From the NCBI RefSeq assembly GCF_030813115.1, contig NZ_JAUSTY010000002.1, forward strand, positions 186,001 to 250,000: 64,000 nucleotides of DNA, written 5' to 3'. Under the pieces are notes generated by a model. The model saw only the letters and a list, made by a program, of their open reading frames with translations, was not told where the DNA came from and did not search any database. Source of the stretch: Bacillus horti. GTDB lineage: Bacteria > Bacillota > Bacilli > Caldalkalibacillales > JCM-10596. The position numbers and the translations under genes are program-made. Positions 27,372-36,170 of the stretch are shown here, in pieces (position 1 is the first letter of the stretch; each line of letters begins with the position of its first letter).

Positions 27372-28871
27372 TTACAGGGTAACTCCATCTTTAAATATGG
27401 CAATTTCCTTAAAGCCATACTGCTCATTGTTTGTCTTTTTCTCTCCTGAAGCGATTTGTATAAGGTAGTTGAAAAAGTCCTGTTTAACATCGTCCATATT
27501 TGCTCCATCAACTAGCTGTCCAGCGTTGTAATCGATCCAGTTTTTTTTCTTTTCGGCTAAAGGTGTGTTTGTCGAGATTTTTACTGTCGGTACTGGCCCC
27601 CCGAACGGAGTCCCTCTACCGGTTGTAAAAAGCACAATATGAGCACCAGCGGCAGCTAGATTAGTAACAGAAACTAAATCATTTCCTGGTCCTTGAACAA
27701 TACTTAGCCCTTTTTTTGTCACCTTAGAGGCGTAAGGAAGAACATCAACTACTGGAGCAAAGCCACCTTTTTGAACACAACCTAATGATTTTTCCTCTAG
27801 TGTAGTAATACCACCTTTTTTATTACCTGGTGATGGATTTTCATAAACGGGCTGATCATAACGGATAAAATACTCTTTAAAGCCATTAACCACATCTACT
27901 AGGTCAGTAAAAACCTGCTCACTTGCTACACGATCCATGAGGATGGTTTCTGCTCCAAACATTTCTGGAACTTCGGTCAGGATTGTTGAACCCCCTTCAG
28001 TGATCAGCATATCGGAAAATGCCCCTACTAAGGGATTAGCCGTAATACCTGAAAAACCGTCAGATCCTCCACACTTAAGTCCGATTTTTAACTCTGATAC
28101 TGGGATAGGCTCTCTTTTAAATGTCGCCGCGTAGTCAACTAGATCCTCTAACAATTCAAGTCCTTCTTCAAGCTCGTCCTGTACATCCTGTACAGCCATA
28201 AACTTCACTCGATTTTCGTCAATTTCCGGTAGGACCTGTTTAAATGCTTCAATAAAATTGTTTTCACAGCCTAAGCCTAGAACAAGTACAGCTGCCGCAT
28301 TTGGATGATCTACTAGACGGCTTAGGACCTTTTGTGTATAGCTTAAGTCATCCCCTAATTGTGAGCAACCAAGTGGGTGAGGGAAGTGATAGATTCCGTC
28401 GATTTCTTCTTGCTTAAAAGAATCATTTCCCATCTTCGCTAACAGCTCAGCTGTCTTATTAATACAACCAACAGTATTAATAATCCAGACCTCGTTACGA
28501 ATACCTACTTCACCATTATGCCGCTTATAGCCTTGAAAGGTTAGGTTTGTTGGAGAGATAGCAAATTCCTTTTTTTGACCTTGATACTCGTAATCTAGTG
28601 TACCAGATAGCTTAGTTACTACATTGTCGGTATGCACCCAGTCCCCGGCTTTTATAGCTTTGCTAGCTTTCCCAATAGGAAAGCCGTATTTTATGATATC
28701 CTGTCCTTCTTCAATATCTTCAATGGCTACCTTATGCCCTGAAGGGATATCTGTAGTTAACATGACTGCTTTATCTAGAAAGTCCAAGTGTAGGGAGTCA
28801 TTCGCTGATAATTCCTTTAAGCTTACAATTACATTGTCATTCGGATGAACCTGAATAAATTGAGTAGACAT
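27372..28871 (-). CDS. uxaA: Altronate dehydratase
   Basis: UxaA dehydrates D-altronate to 2-keto-3-deoxygluconate using an iron cofactor. The 499-aa protein has an N-terminal SAF domain (about 12-75) and the large GD_AH domain (about 105-490). The latter has VGCINKTAELLAKM, HPLGCSQLGDD, GLKCGGSDGFSGITANP and TTGRGTPFGGPVPTVKI. AAGGAGG precedes the start. It sits between the TRAP transporter and uxaB, giving a continuous pathway. Confidence 0.95.
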   Translation of the reverse strand: MSTQFIQVHPNDNVIVSLKELSANDSLHLDFLDKAVMLTTDIPSGHKVAIEDIEEGQDIIKYGFPIGKASKAIKAGDWVHTDNVVTKLSGTLDYEYQGQKKEFAISPTNLTFQGYKRHNGEVGIRNEVWIINTVGCINKTAELLAKMGNDSFKQEEIDGIYHFPHPLGCSQLGDDLSYTQKVLSRLVDHPNAAAVLVLGLGCENNFIEAFKQVLPEIDENRVKFMAVQDVQDELEEGLELLEDLVDYAATFKREPIPVSELKIGLKCGGSDGFSGITANPLVGAFSDMLITEGGSTILTEVPEMFGAETILMDRVASEQVFTDLVDVVNGFKEYFIRYDQPVYENPSPGNKKGGITTLEEKSLGCVQKGGFAPVVDVLPYASKVTKKGLSIVQGPGNDLVSVTNLAAAGAHIVLFTTGRGTPFGGPVPTVKISTNTPLAEKKKNWIDYNAGQLVDGANMDDVKQDFFNYLIQIASGEKKTNNEQYGFKEIAIFKDGVTL

Positions 28872-28932
28872 TATAAACCTCCTTATTATTTAAAAATATC
28901 GCTCCTGCTCACATGGATTGGCTGCCTATGAT

Positions 28933-30216
28933 TTAAGAGAATAGGGAAGGGAGCCAGAGTGAGATCGCAGGGAAGTAAGCAATAAGCAGGATAGCAATAA
29001 TTAACACAATCCAGAAAGGCCATACTTCTTTAATAAAGTCTTCAATTTTTACCTTGGTAATAGCCGATGTAGTGAACATAATGGTTCCAATTGGAGGTGT
29101 TATCGTACCGACACTAAGGCATAAGATAAAAAAGAGACCAAAATGAACGGGATCAATACCAAACGTATTAATCATTGGCATGAATATAGGTGTTAGGATT
29201 ATTAATAGCACGTTTCCTTCAATAAACATACCAACTACTAGTAAGAAAATCATAATTACAAATAGGAATAAAGCTGGACTTTCAATAAAGCCAGTAACTG
29301 TGGCCGTTAACTGCTGCGGAATTTGCTCAAGCGTTAGAATCCAACCGAACGCTGTCCCTGCTGCGATAATAATCATGATTGTAGCTGTAAGGTTTACAGA
29401 TTCCTTTAGCGCTTCGATGAGTTGATTTCCTTTCATTTTTCGATAGACAAAGAATCCTAGAAAAAGAGCATAGATGATGGCAATGGCCCCAGCTTCAGTA
29501 GGGCTAAACACCCCGAAGCGAATTCCTCCGATAATGATAATTGGTAAAAAGATAGCAAATGCTGCATCCTTTGAAGCAATAAGCATTTCCTTTGGTTTTG
29601 CTGCTTTTTTTACTTCTGTTTCAAAGCCTCTTTTCTTAGCTATAAAGTGTACTAGGATTAAGAAGATAACCGCTAGCAGTAGTGCTGGTACTATTCCTGC
29701 TAGAAAGAGGTTCCCGATAGAGACATTCCCTATATACCCATACATAATTAATGCAATACCCGGCGGAATTATGGGTGTTATAAGAGATGTTGCCGCTGTT
29801 AAAGCGGTTGAAAACGCTGGTGGATAGCCTCGCTTTGTCATTTGCGGGACCAAAACTTTAGACTGCATTGCTGCATCAGCAATATTTGATCCTGATAATC
29901 CACCCATAAGGACACTAAGCAATACGTTTACCTTTGCTAAGCCTCCGCGCATATGACCAGTGATCACATGAGCAAAATTAAGCATTCTTTCTGTGATTCC
30001 TGTGTAATTCATTAGAATACCAGCTGTGATGAAGAAAACGATAGCTAGTAAAGGAAAGGATTCAACACCACTCATCATTCTTTGAATGAGTATTTCATGA
30101 GTAAAGCTATCATTCATAATAAAGTAATAGGCACAGCTAGCAATGATGGCGTAAGCTACTGGAACATTCAGTAGGATAAGCAAAAACATGATGATAAGAG
30201 TTATAGTTAAGTCCAT
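28933..30216 (-). CDS. TRAP transporter large membrane subunit (DctM-type)
   Basis: A 427-aa membrane protein with about 12 helices, the ion-coupled channel of a tripartite uptake system. Family motifs include MGGLSGSNIADAAMQSKVLVPQM, GFSPTEAGAIA-type residues near the middle, and the C-terminal VGTITPPIGTIMFTTSAI. It follows the small subunit by only two bases. Neighbours indicate an acidic sugar as cargo, probably a hexuronate or aldonate. Confidence 0.94.
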   Translation of the reverse strand: MDLTITLIIMFLLILLNVPVAYAIIASCAYYFIMNDSFTHEILIQRMMSGVESFPLLAIVFFITAGILMNYTGITERMLNFAHVITGHMRGGLAKVNVLLSVLMGGLSGSNIADAAMQSKVLVPQMTKRGYPPAFSTALTAATSLITPIIPPGIALIMYGYIGNVSIGNLFLAGIVPALLLAVIFLILVHFIAKKRGFETEVKKAAKPKEMLIASKDAAFAIFLPIIIIGGIRFGVFSPTEAGAIAIIYALFLGFFVYRKMKGNQLIEALKESVNLTATIMIIIAAGTAFGWILTLEQIPQQLTATVTGFIESPALFLFVIMIFLLVVGMFIEGNVLLIILTPIFMPMINTFGIDPVHFGLFFILCLSVGTITPPIGTIMFTTSAITKVKIEDFIKEVWPFWIVLIIAILLIAYFPAISLWLPSLFS

Positions 30217-30218
30217 TC

Positions 30219-30701
30219 CTATTCCAGTCCTCTCTCTTGATGAATGTAAGCTCTGTCTTTTCTAATGAACACTCTACTCAAGTGGTAAACTGCAAGAAGT
30301 GACCCTAAGGGTACAGCCATATTTATGAATGTATAGCTAATTCCTAATACAGGTGTCACCTTTGCTACACCATGAATAGCAAACCCCATTCCCCAATAAA
30401 CAAAAACAACAACTGTTGTAGCAAAAATGATGACCAATCGTAGGGTCTGAGTAATATGGTATATTCGAGCAGGCAGCTTTCGTACAAAGTAGTCAATTCC
30501 AACATGAGAGTTATGCTTAATTCCAGAGCTTATTCCGATAAAAGTGAGCCAGATAAACAAACCAAGGCTTACTTCCTCTGTCCAAGTAATAGGATTGTTT
30601 AATACGAATCTAAAAATAACGTTGGAGCTAATAAGAATAATAATACCGGATAGAGCAATGACAGCTAGATAATCGTCCATATTATGAATTAAACGTTTCA
30701 C
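30219..30701 (-). CDS. TRAP transporter small membrane subunit (DctQ-type)
   Basis: A 160-aa protein with four membrane helices. The family block NNPITWTEEVSLGLFIWLTFIGISSGIKHNSHVGIDY (shown in part: TWTEEVSLGLFIW) is clear. It links the binding protein and large subunit. Its order between dctP- and dctM-type genes is standard. Confidence 0.92.
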   Translation of the reverse strand: MKRLIHNMDDYLAVIALSGIIILISSNVIFRFVLNNPITWTEEVSLGLFIWLTFIGISSGIKHNSHVGIDYFVRKLPARIYHITQTLRLVIIFATTVVVFVYWGMGFAIHGVAKVTPVLGISYTFINMAVPLGSLLAVYHLSRVFIRKDRAYIHQERGLE

Positions 30702-30766
30702 AAGATCACCTTCATTTCATTTTTTACATCATGTGGACTTGTTGAACAGCCCAATTTTTCTGAGGA

Positions 30767-31780
30767 CTATTCTCGTGCTTCGAGCAGTTCTTGAATTGTT
30801 TCCTGTAAGTCAGGACTCCATTCTGGAATTCGATTAAAGATATCCTTTGCTCTTTCTCTAAAAGGTTCTGTATCAATTTCATTGATAACAATTCCTTGAG
30901 CCCTAAAATCATCGAGCACCTTTTGTTCTTCTTCAACCACAATTTGTTGTTCAAATTCACCAGCTTCATTTCCAGTAGCTTTTAAAATTTCTAGAAGGTC
31001 TGGTGGTAGGGTTTCTATAAAGTCATTTCCAGCAACCCAAGGGCTAATGATTTTCGTATGACTTGTTAACGCTAAATATTTTGCCACCTCATGTGTCTTC
31101 GAACCTGACAGAACAGGAAGTGGGTTTTCGGCACCATCAATAACACCTTGTTGGAGAGAAGCATACATATCTGATAGAGGAAGCGGAGTTGGCGATGCTC
31201 CTAGCACTCTAAATGTTTGAATGTACATTTGATTATTAGGCACACGTATTTTCATCCCTCTAAGATCCTCTGGTGTCAGTACCTCTCTAGTTGTCATAAG
31301 ATGACGCTCTCCATATAGTGTATTGGTATTTACAATTTCAAAGCCTTGCTCTTTTAAATCCTCCTCTAGAGAAGCAAACCAATCTGTTGTTGTTAAATAA
31401 AACAAATCATTCACGTCTTCCACTAAATAAGGAGCTGTCAATACACCTAAATCAGGGACAAAATTCATCAAGAAATCATACCCCGTAAAAATAATAACAT
31501 TACTTCCGAATAGGGCTTGCTCTACAACATCGGCCTCTGATCCAAGCTGTGAACTTGGATACAAGCGAATATCTAATCGTCCATCACTTTGTTCTTCAGC
31601 TAATTCCTTCCATTTTCGAGCCATTTGGTCTACTGGTTCACCCGGTTGATTTCCATAGGCAATATTTACAGTGTAGACCTTATCTGGATCAGCTGCACTG
31701 TTTGTGGGAGAACAAGCTGTTCCTACAATGAGTAAGACTACAAACAGCAAAAATAAATAGCTTTTTTTCCATTTATTCAT
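30767..31780 (-). CDS. TRAP transporter solute-binding lipoprotein (DctP-type)
   Basis: A 337-aa extracellular binding protein. The signal peptide ends in a lipobox, VGTAC, with Cys23 as the lipid anchor. The DctP fold shows in LYPSSQLGSEADVVEQALFGSNVI, LRGMKIRVPNNQMYIQTFRVLGA and GVIDGAENPLPVL; the arginine in KIRVP usually binds the ligand carboxylate. A perfect cre site lies 51-64 bases upstream. It heads the TRAP-uxaAB genes. Confidence 0.93.
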   Translation of the reverse strand: MNKWKKSYLFLLFVVLLIVGTACSPTNSAADPDKVYTVNIAYGNQPGEPVDQMARKWKELAEEQSDGRLDIRLYPSSQLGSEADVVEQALFGSNVIIFTGYDFLMNFVPDLGVLTAPYLVEDVNDLFYLTTTDWFASLEEDLKEQGFEIVNTNTLYGERHLMTTREVLTPEDLRGMKIRVPNNQMYIQTFRVLGASPTPLPLSDMYASLQQGVIDGAENPLPVLSGSKTHEVAKYLALTSHTKIISPWVAGNDFIETLPPDLLEILKATGNEAGEFEQQIVVEEEQKVLDDFRAQGIVINEIDTEPFRERAKDIFNRIPEWSPDLQETIQELLEARE

Positions 31781-31830
31781 TTGACTCAGTCCTTACTTTA
31801 TTAGTGTGTTTAATGCATCTTCAGATGATG

Positions 31831-31844
31831 TGTTAGCGTTTTCA
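31831..31844 (-). promoter_or_regulatory. CcpA-type cre site upstream of the TRAP-uxa operon
   Basis: On the minus strand the bases read TGAAAACGCTAACA, matching all fixed positions of the cre consensus TGWAANCGNTNWCA. It lies between the dehydrogenase and the TRAP binding-protein gene, 51-64 bases before the latter's start. Catabolite repression is inferred. Confidence 0.7.
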
Positions 31845-31983
31845 ATTGACAACTAAGAGATCATACAATTTCTTCATTAAGCTAAAAGTATAAATATTTA
31901 ATAGCCGGTGCTTCTTTTATAATAGTGTGGGTAGAGAGGTAGAAGAGAATGCATAAACCAACTTCTACTCCCACAAATATTTA

Positions 31984-32997
31984 CTAAACTTCTACCATGG
32001 CTTTGATCACTTTAGATTCTGGCAGCAGCCAATCCTCAAAAACGTTAATTAACTCATCAAAACTAGAGCGATGTGTAATGTATTGATTTAGGGGAATTTG
32101 TCCTTTTTTTAGTACGCTTAGCACATAATCAAAATCCTCCATTGTTGCATTTCGACTTCCCATTAAGGTCATTTCTCTTTTATGAAATTCAGGATCATCA
32201 AACTGGATAGGTCCCTTGACCAGCCCAACGTATATGAGCTTTCCACCATGGGCAACATAATTAAAAGCCTGAGTCATGGAATGTACATTCCCCGTAGCGT
32301 CAAACACCGTTGTTGGAAAGTCACCAGACGTTTGCTTAGAAAGGTTTTCAAGCGGCTCGTGGAGAGCATGAACAATGTCATCAACCTTTGCCCAGCTTTT
32401 ACAAAAAGCTAATCGTTCGTCATTTACATCCATAGCAATAACATGGGCACCTTGTTCTTTGGCGAAAGCCATAACTCCTAGTCCTATCGGTCCAGCACCA
32501 ATCACTAATATTTTCTCTCCTGGTGTAATTTCTGCTCTTCTTACAGCGTGAGCACCAATAGCGAGAGGCTCAATAATAGCCGCGTGATCAAAGGAAAGAT
32601 CATTGGTTTCAATTAATTGATTAATCGGTACGGCTAGAAGCTCGCGCATTCCTCCATCTACATGGACACCAAGCACATTAATAGAGGTACAGCAATTTGC
32701 TTTCCCATTTCGGCAAGCAATGCAGGTTCCACAGCTTAAGTATGGAACAATACTGACCTGATCTCCTACCTTTAAACCTTTTGGATTATCTGCAATTTGT
32801 TCAATCACGCCTGATAGCTCATGTCCAAGCACTCTTGGATACTGAAAGAAGGGCTGATTCCCCCGATAAGCGTGTAGGTCGGTTCCACAGATACCAATTC
32901 TTTTTATTCGGATAAGCGCTTGATCCTCATTTATTGAAGGCGCTTTCTCATTCGTCATAATAAACTGATTAGGTTCTTTACAAACAATGCTTTTCAC
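31984..32997 (-). CDS. Zinc-dependent sugar-acid dehydrogenase (LgoD-like)
   Basis: A 337-aa medium-chain alcohol dehydrogenase. Catalytic zinc ligands are in GICGTDLHAY and LGHELSG. The structural zinc site has four cysteines in CGTCIACRNGKANCC. The Rossmann motif is VIGAGPIGLGVMA. GNQPFFQYPRVLGHE and DPEFHKREMTLMGSRNAT resemble L-galactonate 5-dehydrogenase (LgoD/YjjN), whose product tagaturonate would feed UxaB downstream. Other polyol or threonine dehydrogenases of the family cannot be excluded. It is divergent from the AraC regulator and 203 bp before the TRAP genes. Confidence 0.85.
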   Translation of the reverse strand: MKSIVCKEPNQFIMTNEKAPSINEDQALIRIKRIGICGTDLHAYRGNQPFFQYPRVLGHELSGVIEQIADNPKGLKVGDQVSIVPYLSCGTCIACRNGKANCCTSINVLGVHVDGGMRELLAVPINQLIETNDLSFDHAAIIEPLAIGAHAVRRAEITPGEKILVIGAGPIGLGVMAFAKEQGAHVIAMDVNDERLAFCKSWAKVDDIVHALHEPLENLSKQTSGDFPTTVFDATGNVHSMTQAFNYVAHGGKLIYVGLVKGPIQFDDPEFHKREMTLMGSRNATMEDFDYVLSVLKKGQIPLNQYITHRSSFDELINVFEDWLLPESKVIKAMVEV

Positions 32998-33153
32998 TTT
33001 TTTCCTCCTCGTACGATTTCTCTCCAGATGGCTTAGTTCATTTTATCACCATAAATAAGATATAAATATTGCGTATTTTGCTTTATATATACCCTTTTTT
33101 GATATACTATTGAAATATTGAGATTTTAGTATGATTATAAGAGGTGTTCGCCA

Positions 33154-34020
33154 TTGGAGCCAGTTCGTAAAACATTTGATTCGGAGCATGAATTCCCCTT
33201 TTTTTTAGCCTATAAGGATACGAAAACTCCTAACCATGAATTACCAGATCACTTACATGATTGGTATGAAATTGTGTATGTGTATCAAGGTAAAGGGACA
33301 TTCTTTATTGATCAGCAGCTCTTTCAAGCTGAGCAGGGGGATATTATTATTATTCCGGGAAATACGATTCATAGAGCTGTGCCTGCAGCAGAAAATTTAA
33401 TTACTTCAACAGCTATTTTCTTCAGCCCTGTTCTACTCCAGCGATCTGTTTTTTGGGATTGGGCTTCCTTTCTTAGACTATTTCATGAGGCCAGAGTAAA
33501 GAAAAATTATAGGTATCATCTTGATGAACGTGACTGTGTACAGTTAGAGGATTATCTTGACCAGCTCAGGGACGAGCAGCAAAAGGAAAAGGTTGATCAG
33601 AAGCAAGCAATCGCACTTCTTTTACAGCTTGTCCTTGTATTCCTAAATAGACATTGCTTAAATAAAGAAATGACTGTGAGAGGTAGTACGGCGATTGGCC
33701 CAACATGGATAAATGAGACGTTAGATTACATTGAACAGCGTTTGGAAGGTGAGCTAGAGCTTACAGAGTTAGCTAAGCAAGCAGCGGTTTCTACAGCCCA
33801 CTTTAGCAGAGTTTTCAAAGAGCTGATAGGTATGAATGTAACGGAATATATCACGACCAAAAGAATGATTCGTGCTAAGAATTTGTTAGCAACAACACAG
33901 GAAAACATTGCTTTAATTGCTGAAAAGTGTGGGTATAACAGTATGCCTCATTTTTATCGAACCTTTAAGAGAATGACAGGTCGAACTCCTTCTGAATATC
34001 GAAATAGCTCAGAGCATTGA
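33154..34020 (+). CDS. AraC-family regulator with N-terminal cupin
   Basis: A 288-aa regulator. The N-terminal cupin (about 15-100) has LPDHLHDWYEIVYVYQGKG and GDIIIIPGNTIHR. The C-terminal double helix-turn-helix (about 185-285) has LTELAKQAAVSTAHFSRVFKELIGMNVTEY and the closing HFYRTFKRMTGRTPSEYR motif. The start is TTG, with GAGGTG seven bases upstream. It is divergent from the LgoD-like gene and so is the likely local regulator of the uronate genes. Confidence 0.9.
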   Translation: MEPVRKTFDSEHEFPFFLAYKDTKTPNHELPDHLHDWYEIVYVYQGKGTFFIDQQLFQAEQGDIIIIPGNTIHRAVPAAENLITSTAIFFSPVLLQRSVFWDWASFLRLFHEARVKKNYRYHLDERDCVQLEDYLDQLRDEQQKEKVDQKQAIALLLQLVLVFLNRHCLNKEMTVRGSTAIGPTWINETLDYIEQRLEGELELTELAKQAAVSTAHFSRVFKELIGMNVTEYITTKRMIRAKNLLATTQENIALIAEKCGYNSMPHFYRTFKRMTGRTPSEYRNSSEH

Positions 34021-34097
34021 GCAAATTAGCAGGTAGGGTGTTTCTACCTTATTGATCTCCAAGTCTAAATCAGCTACAATAGATAGGTCGGTATTGA

Positions 34098-34124
34098 TAA
34101 TCATTCTCATGAGAATGATTGAAA
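34098..34124 (+). promoter_or_regulatory. Fur box upstream of the ABC exporter
   Basis: A perfect 22-bp inverted repeat with arms AATCATTCTCA (34101-34111) and TGAGAATGATT (34112-34122), preceded by GAT. It fits the Fur/PerR-family box (GATAATGATAATCATTATC-like, core TGATAATnATTATCA) with Fur most likely. It lies about 80-100 bases before the ABC exporter start. Confidence 0.8.
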
Positions 34125-34203
34125 GATTAAACTAATTTCATCGAGTGCTTGGAGAGCAAGTACATATTGACAACAACTTGATAGAAGAGAGTGAGAGCAT
34201 GAA

Positions 34204-35937
34204 ATGATTAAACGATTTTTTTCCTATTATTTGCCCTACAAAAAACTATTTCTATTAGATTTTGGTTGTGCCGTTATTGTTGGGTTGCTAGAGTTGATCT
34301 TTCCTATTGCGGTGAACCTGTTTATTGATAAGCTTCTTCCTAGTGGAGATTGGTCTATAATTTTCGTAGCGTGTGCCATTTTATTAGGGATATATATGCT
34401 AAATTCAGTACTTTTGTTTGTCGTCGATTATTGGGGGCATAAGCTAGGAATTAATATTGAAACGGATATGAGGAATAAGCTTTTTAATCACCTACAAAAG
34501 CTGTCCTTTAGATTTTTCGATAATAACAAGACGGGTCGTCTGATGTCACGGATGTCTAATGATCTAATGAACCTAGGAGAGATTGCTCATCATGGACCAG
34601 AGGATTTATTTATTGCTGTGATGACTCTGTTAGGAGCATTTGGTGTCATGCTTTATCTCAATGTACAGCTTGCTTTACTAACAGTTATCATTATTCCTTT
34701 CCTTCTTGTCATTACACTGTTCTTCCACAAGAGGATGACTGGTGCATTCAAAAACATGTTCTCTGACATTGCAGATTTCAATTCTCGTGTTGAAAATAAT
34801 ATCGGTGGTATCCGTGTTGTTCAAGCGTTCGGAAATGAAGAGCATGAGAAAAAGCAGTTTGCTGTAGATAACGGACGCTTTCGCTTATCTAAGCTAGGTT
34901 CGTATAAAATTATGGCTATGAATTCTTCTATTAGTTACATGCTTATGCGTCTGGTAGTTTTGTTTGTGTTGGTTTGTGGGACTTGGTTTGTCATCGAAGG
35001 GTCAATGACTGCAGGAGAGTTTGTTGGTTTTATCCTAGTAACCAATATCCTATTTAGACCAATTGAAAAAATAAATGCTGTCATTGAACTATATCCGAAA
35101 GGGATTGCTGGCTTTAAGAACTACACAGAGCTACTTGATACAGAGCCAGATGTGGTTGATGCTCCTGATGCTAAAAGCTTAGATCAAGTACAAGGTGAAA
35201 TTCATTACCAAGGAGTAACATTTGGATATGAAGGGAAAGACAAGGTGCTTCGAAATATAGACCTATCTATTCGTCCTGGGGAAACTGTTGCTTTTGTTGG
35301 ACCATCAGGTGCAGGAAAAACAACCTTATGTAGTCTTCTACCAAGATTCTATGATGTAGATGAAGGAAGCATTAAGGTGGATGGATTAGATATTCGTCAG
35401 ATTAAGTTAGCTTCATTACGTAAGCAAATAGGAATTGTTCAGCAGGATGTGTTTTTATTCTCAGGAACATTAAGAGAAAATATTGCGTATGGAGATTTAA
35501 GTGCTTCGAACGAGGCTATTCTCGAAGCAGCGAAGAAAGCCCAATTAGAGGAAGTCATCAATAATCTCCCTGAAGGTCTTGAAACGATTATAGGGGAGAG
35601 AGGAGTGAAGCTATCTGGAGGCCAAAAGCAACGCTTAGCGATTGCCAGAATGTTTCTGAAAAACCCTCCTATTCTTATTCTGGATGAGGCTACGTCGGCT
35701 TTAGATACAGAAACGGAAAAGGCTATTCAGCAATCATTAGCTGAATTATCTGAGGGAAGAACGACTCTTGTGATTGCCCATAGACTTGCCACAATAAAAA
35801 ATGCAGACCGTATTGTGGTCATTACTAAAGATGGTATTGTTGAAGAAGGGAAGCATGATGATCTTTTAGCGGCTGGAGGCTTCTATAGTCGTTTACATTA
35901 CGCTCAATTCAGTGAGGATAGTCCTATTTATAAATAA
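34204..35937 (+). CDS. ABC exporter, fused membrane and ATPase domains (YwjA-like)
   Basis: A 577-aa half-transporter that would work as a dimer. Six helices occupy about 1-310 (ABC_membrane domain). The ATPase has Walker A GPSGAGKTT, the Q-loop QQDVFLFSGTLRENI, signature LSGGQKQR and Walker B ILILDEATSALD, then the switch His in IAHRLAT. It resembles B. subtilis YwjA, which belongs to a Fur-controlled transcript. The Fur box upstream suggests an iron-related cargo; the cargo is unknown. The gene stands alone, with a terminator after it. Confidence 0.9.
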   Translation: MIKRFFSYYLPYKKLFLLDFGCAVIVGLLELIFPIAVNLFIDKLLPSGDWSIIFVACAILLGIYMLNSVLLFVVDYWGHKLGINIETDMRNKLFNHLQKLSFRFFDNNKTGRLMSRMSNDLMNLGEIAHHGPEDLFIAVMTLLGAFGVMLYLNVQLALLTVIIIPFLLVITLFFHKRMTGAFKNMFSDIADFNSRVENNIGGIRVVQAFGNEEHEKKQFAVDNGRFRLSKLGSYKIMAMNSSISYMLMRLVVLFVLVCGTWFVIEGSMTAGEFVGFILVTNILFRPIEKINAVIELYPKGIAGFKNYTELLDTEPDVVDAPDAKSLDQVQGEIHYQGVTFGYEGKDKVLRNIDLSIRPGETVAFVGPSGAGKTTLCSLLPRFYDVDEGSIKVDGLDIRQIKLASLRKQIGIVQQDVFLFSGTLRENIAYGDLSASNEAILEAAKKAQLEEVINNLPEGLETIIGERGVKLSGGQKQRLAIARMFLKNPPILILDEATSALDTETEKAIQQSLAELSEGRTTLVIAHRLATIKNADRIVVITKDGIVEEGKHDDLLAAGGFYSRLHYAQFSEDSPIYK

Positions 35938-36020
35938 GTGGGAAAAAGATTAAACATTAATACTAGAAAATCACATGTGAAATAGGTGCCGTAAGGAAAA
36001 TAAATAGAAAATACAAATGA

Positions 36021-36089
36021 AAAAAGCTGATTCTTCAAGACATAGTGAGTTAATAACTCCCATATGGCTCTTGTAGAAATCAGCTTTTT
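36021..36089. terminator. Branched terminator between convergent genes
   Basis: Outer arms AAAAAGCTGATT (36021-36032) and AATCAGCTTTTT (36078-36089) enclose about 45 bases, including a small inner hairpin GAGTTA/TAACTC. A and T runs on both sides suit the ABC exporter on + and the SLH gene on -. Confidence 0.65.
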
Positions 36090-36170
36090 GATTTGCAATC
36101 ATTTAGACTAGCTTTGTAAATTGTATATCAACTTCATAATTCTACAGTTGATATTATGAGATACATTATC

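Noticed and set aside
31900-31983. Inverted GTGGG/CCCAC and GTAGAAG/CTTCTAC arms as a terminator after the LgoD-like gene
   Set aside because: The stem is broken by a seven-base bulge and has no adjacent T run on the minus strand, so readthrough into the TRAP genes cannot be excluded.
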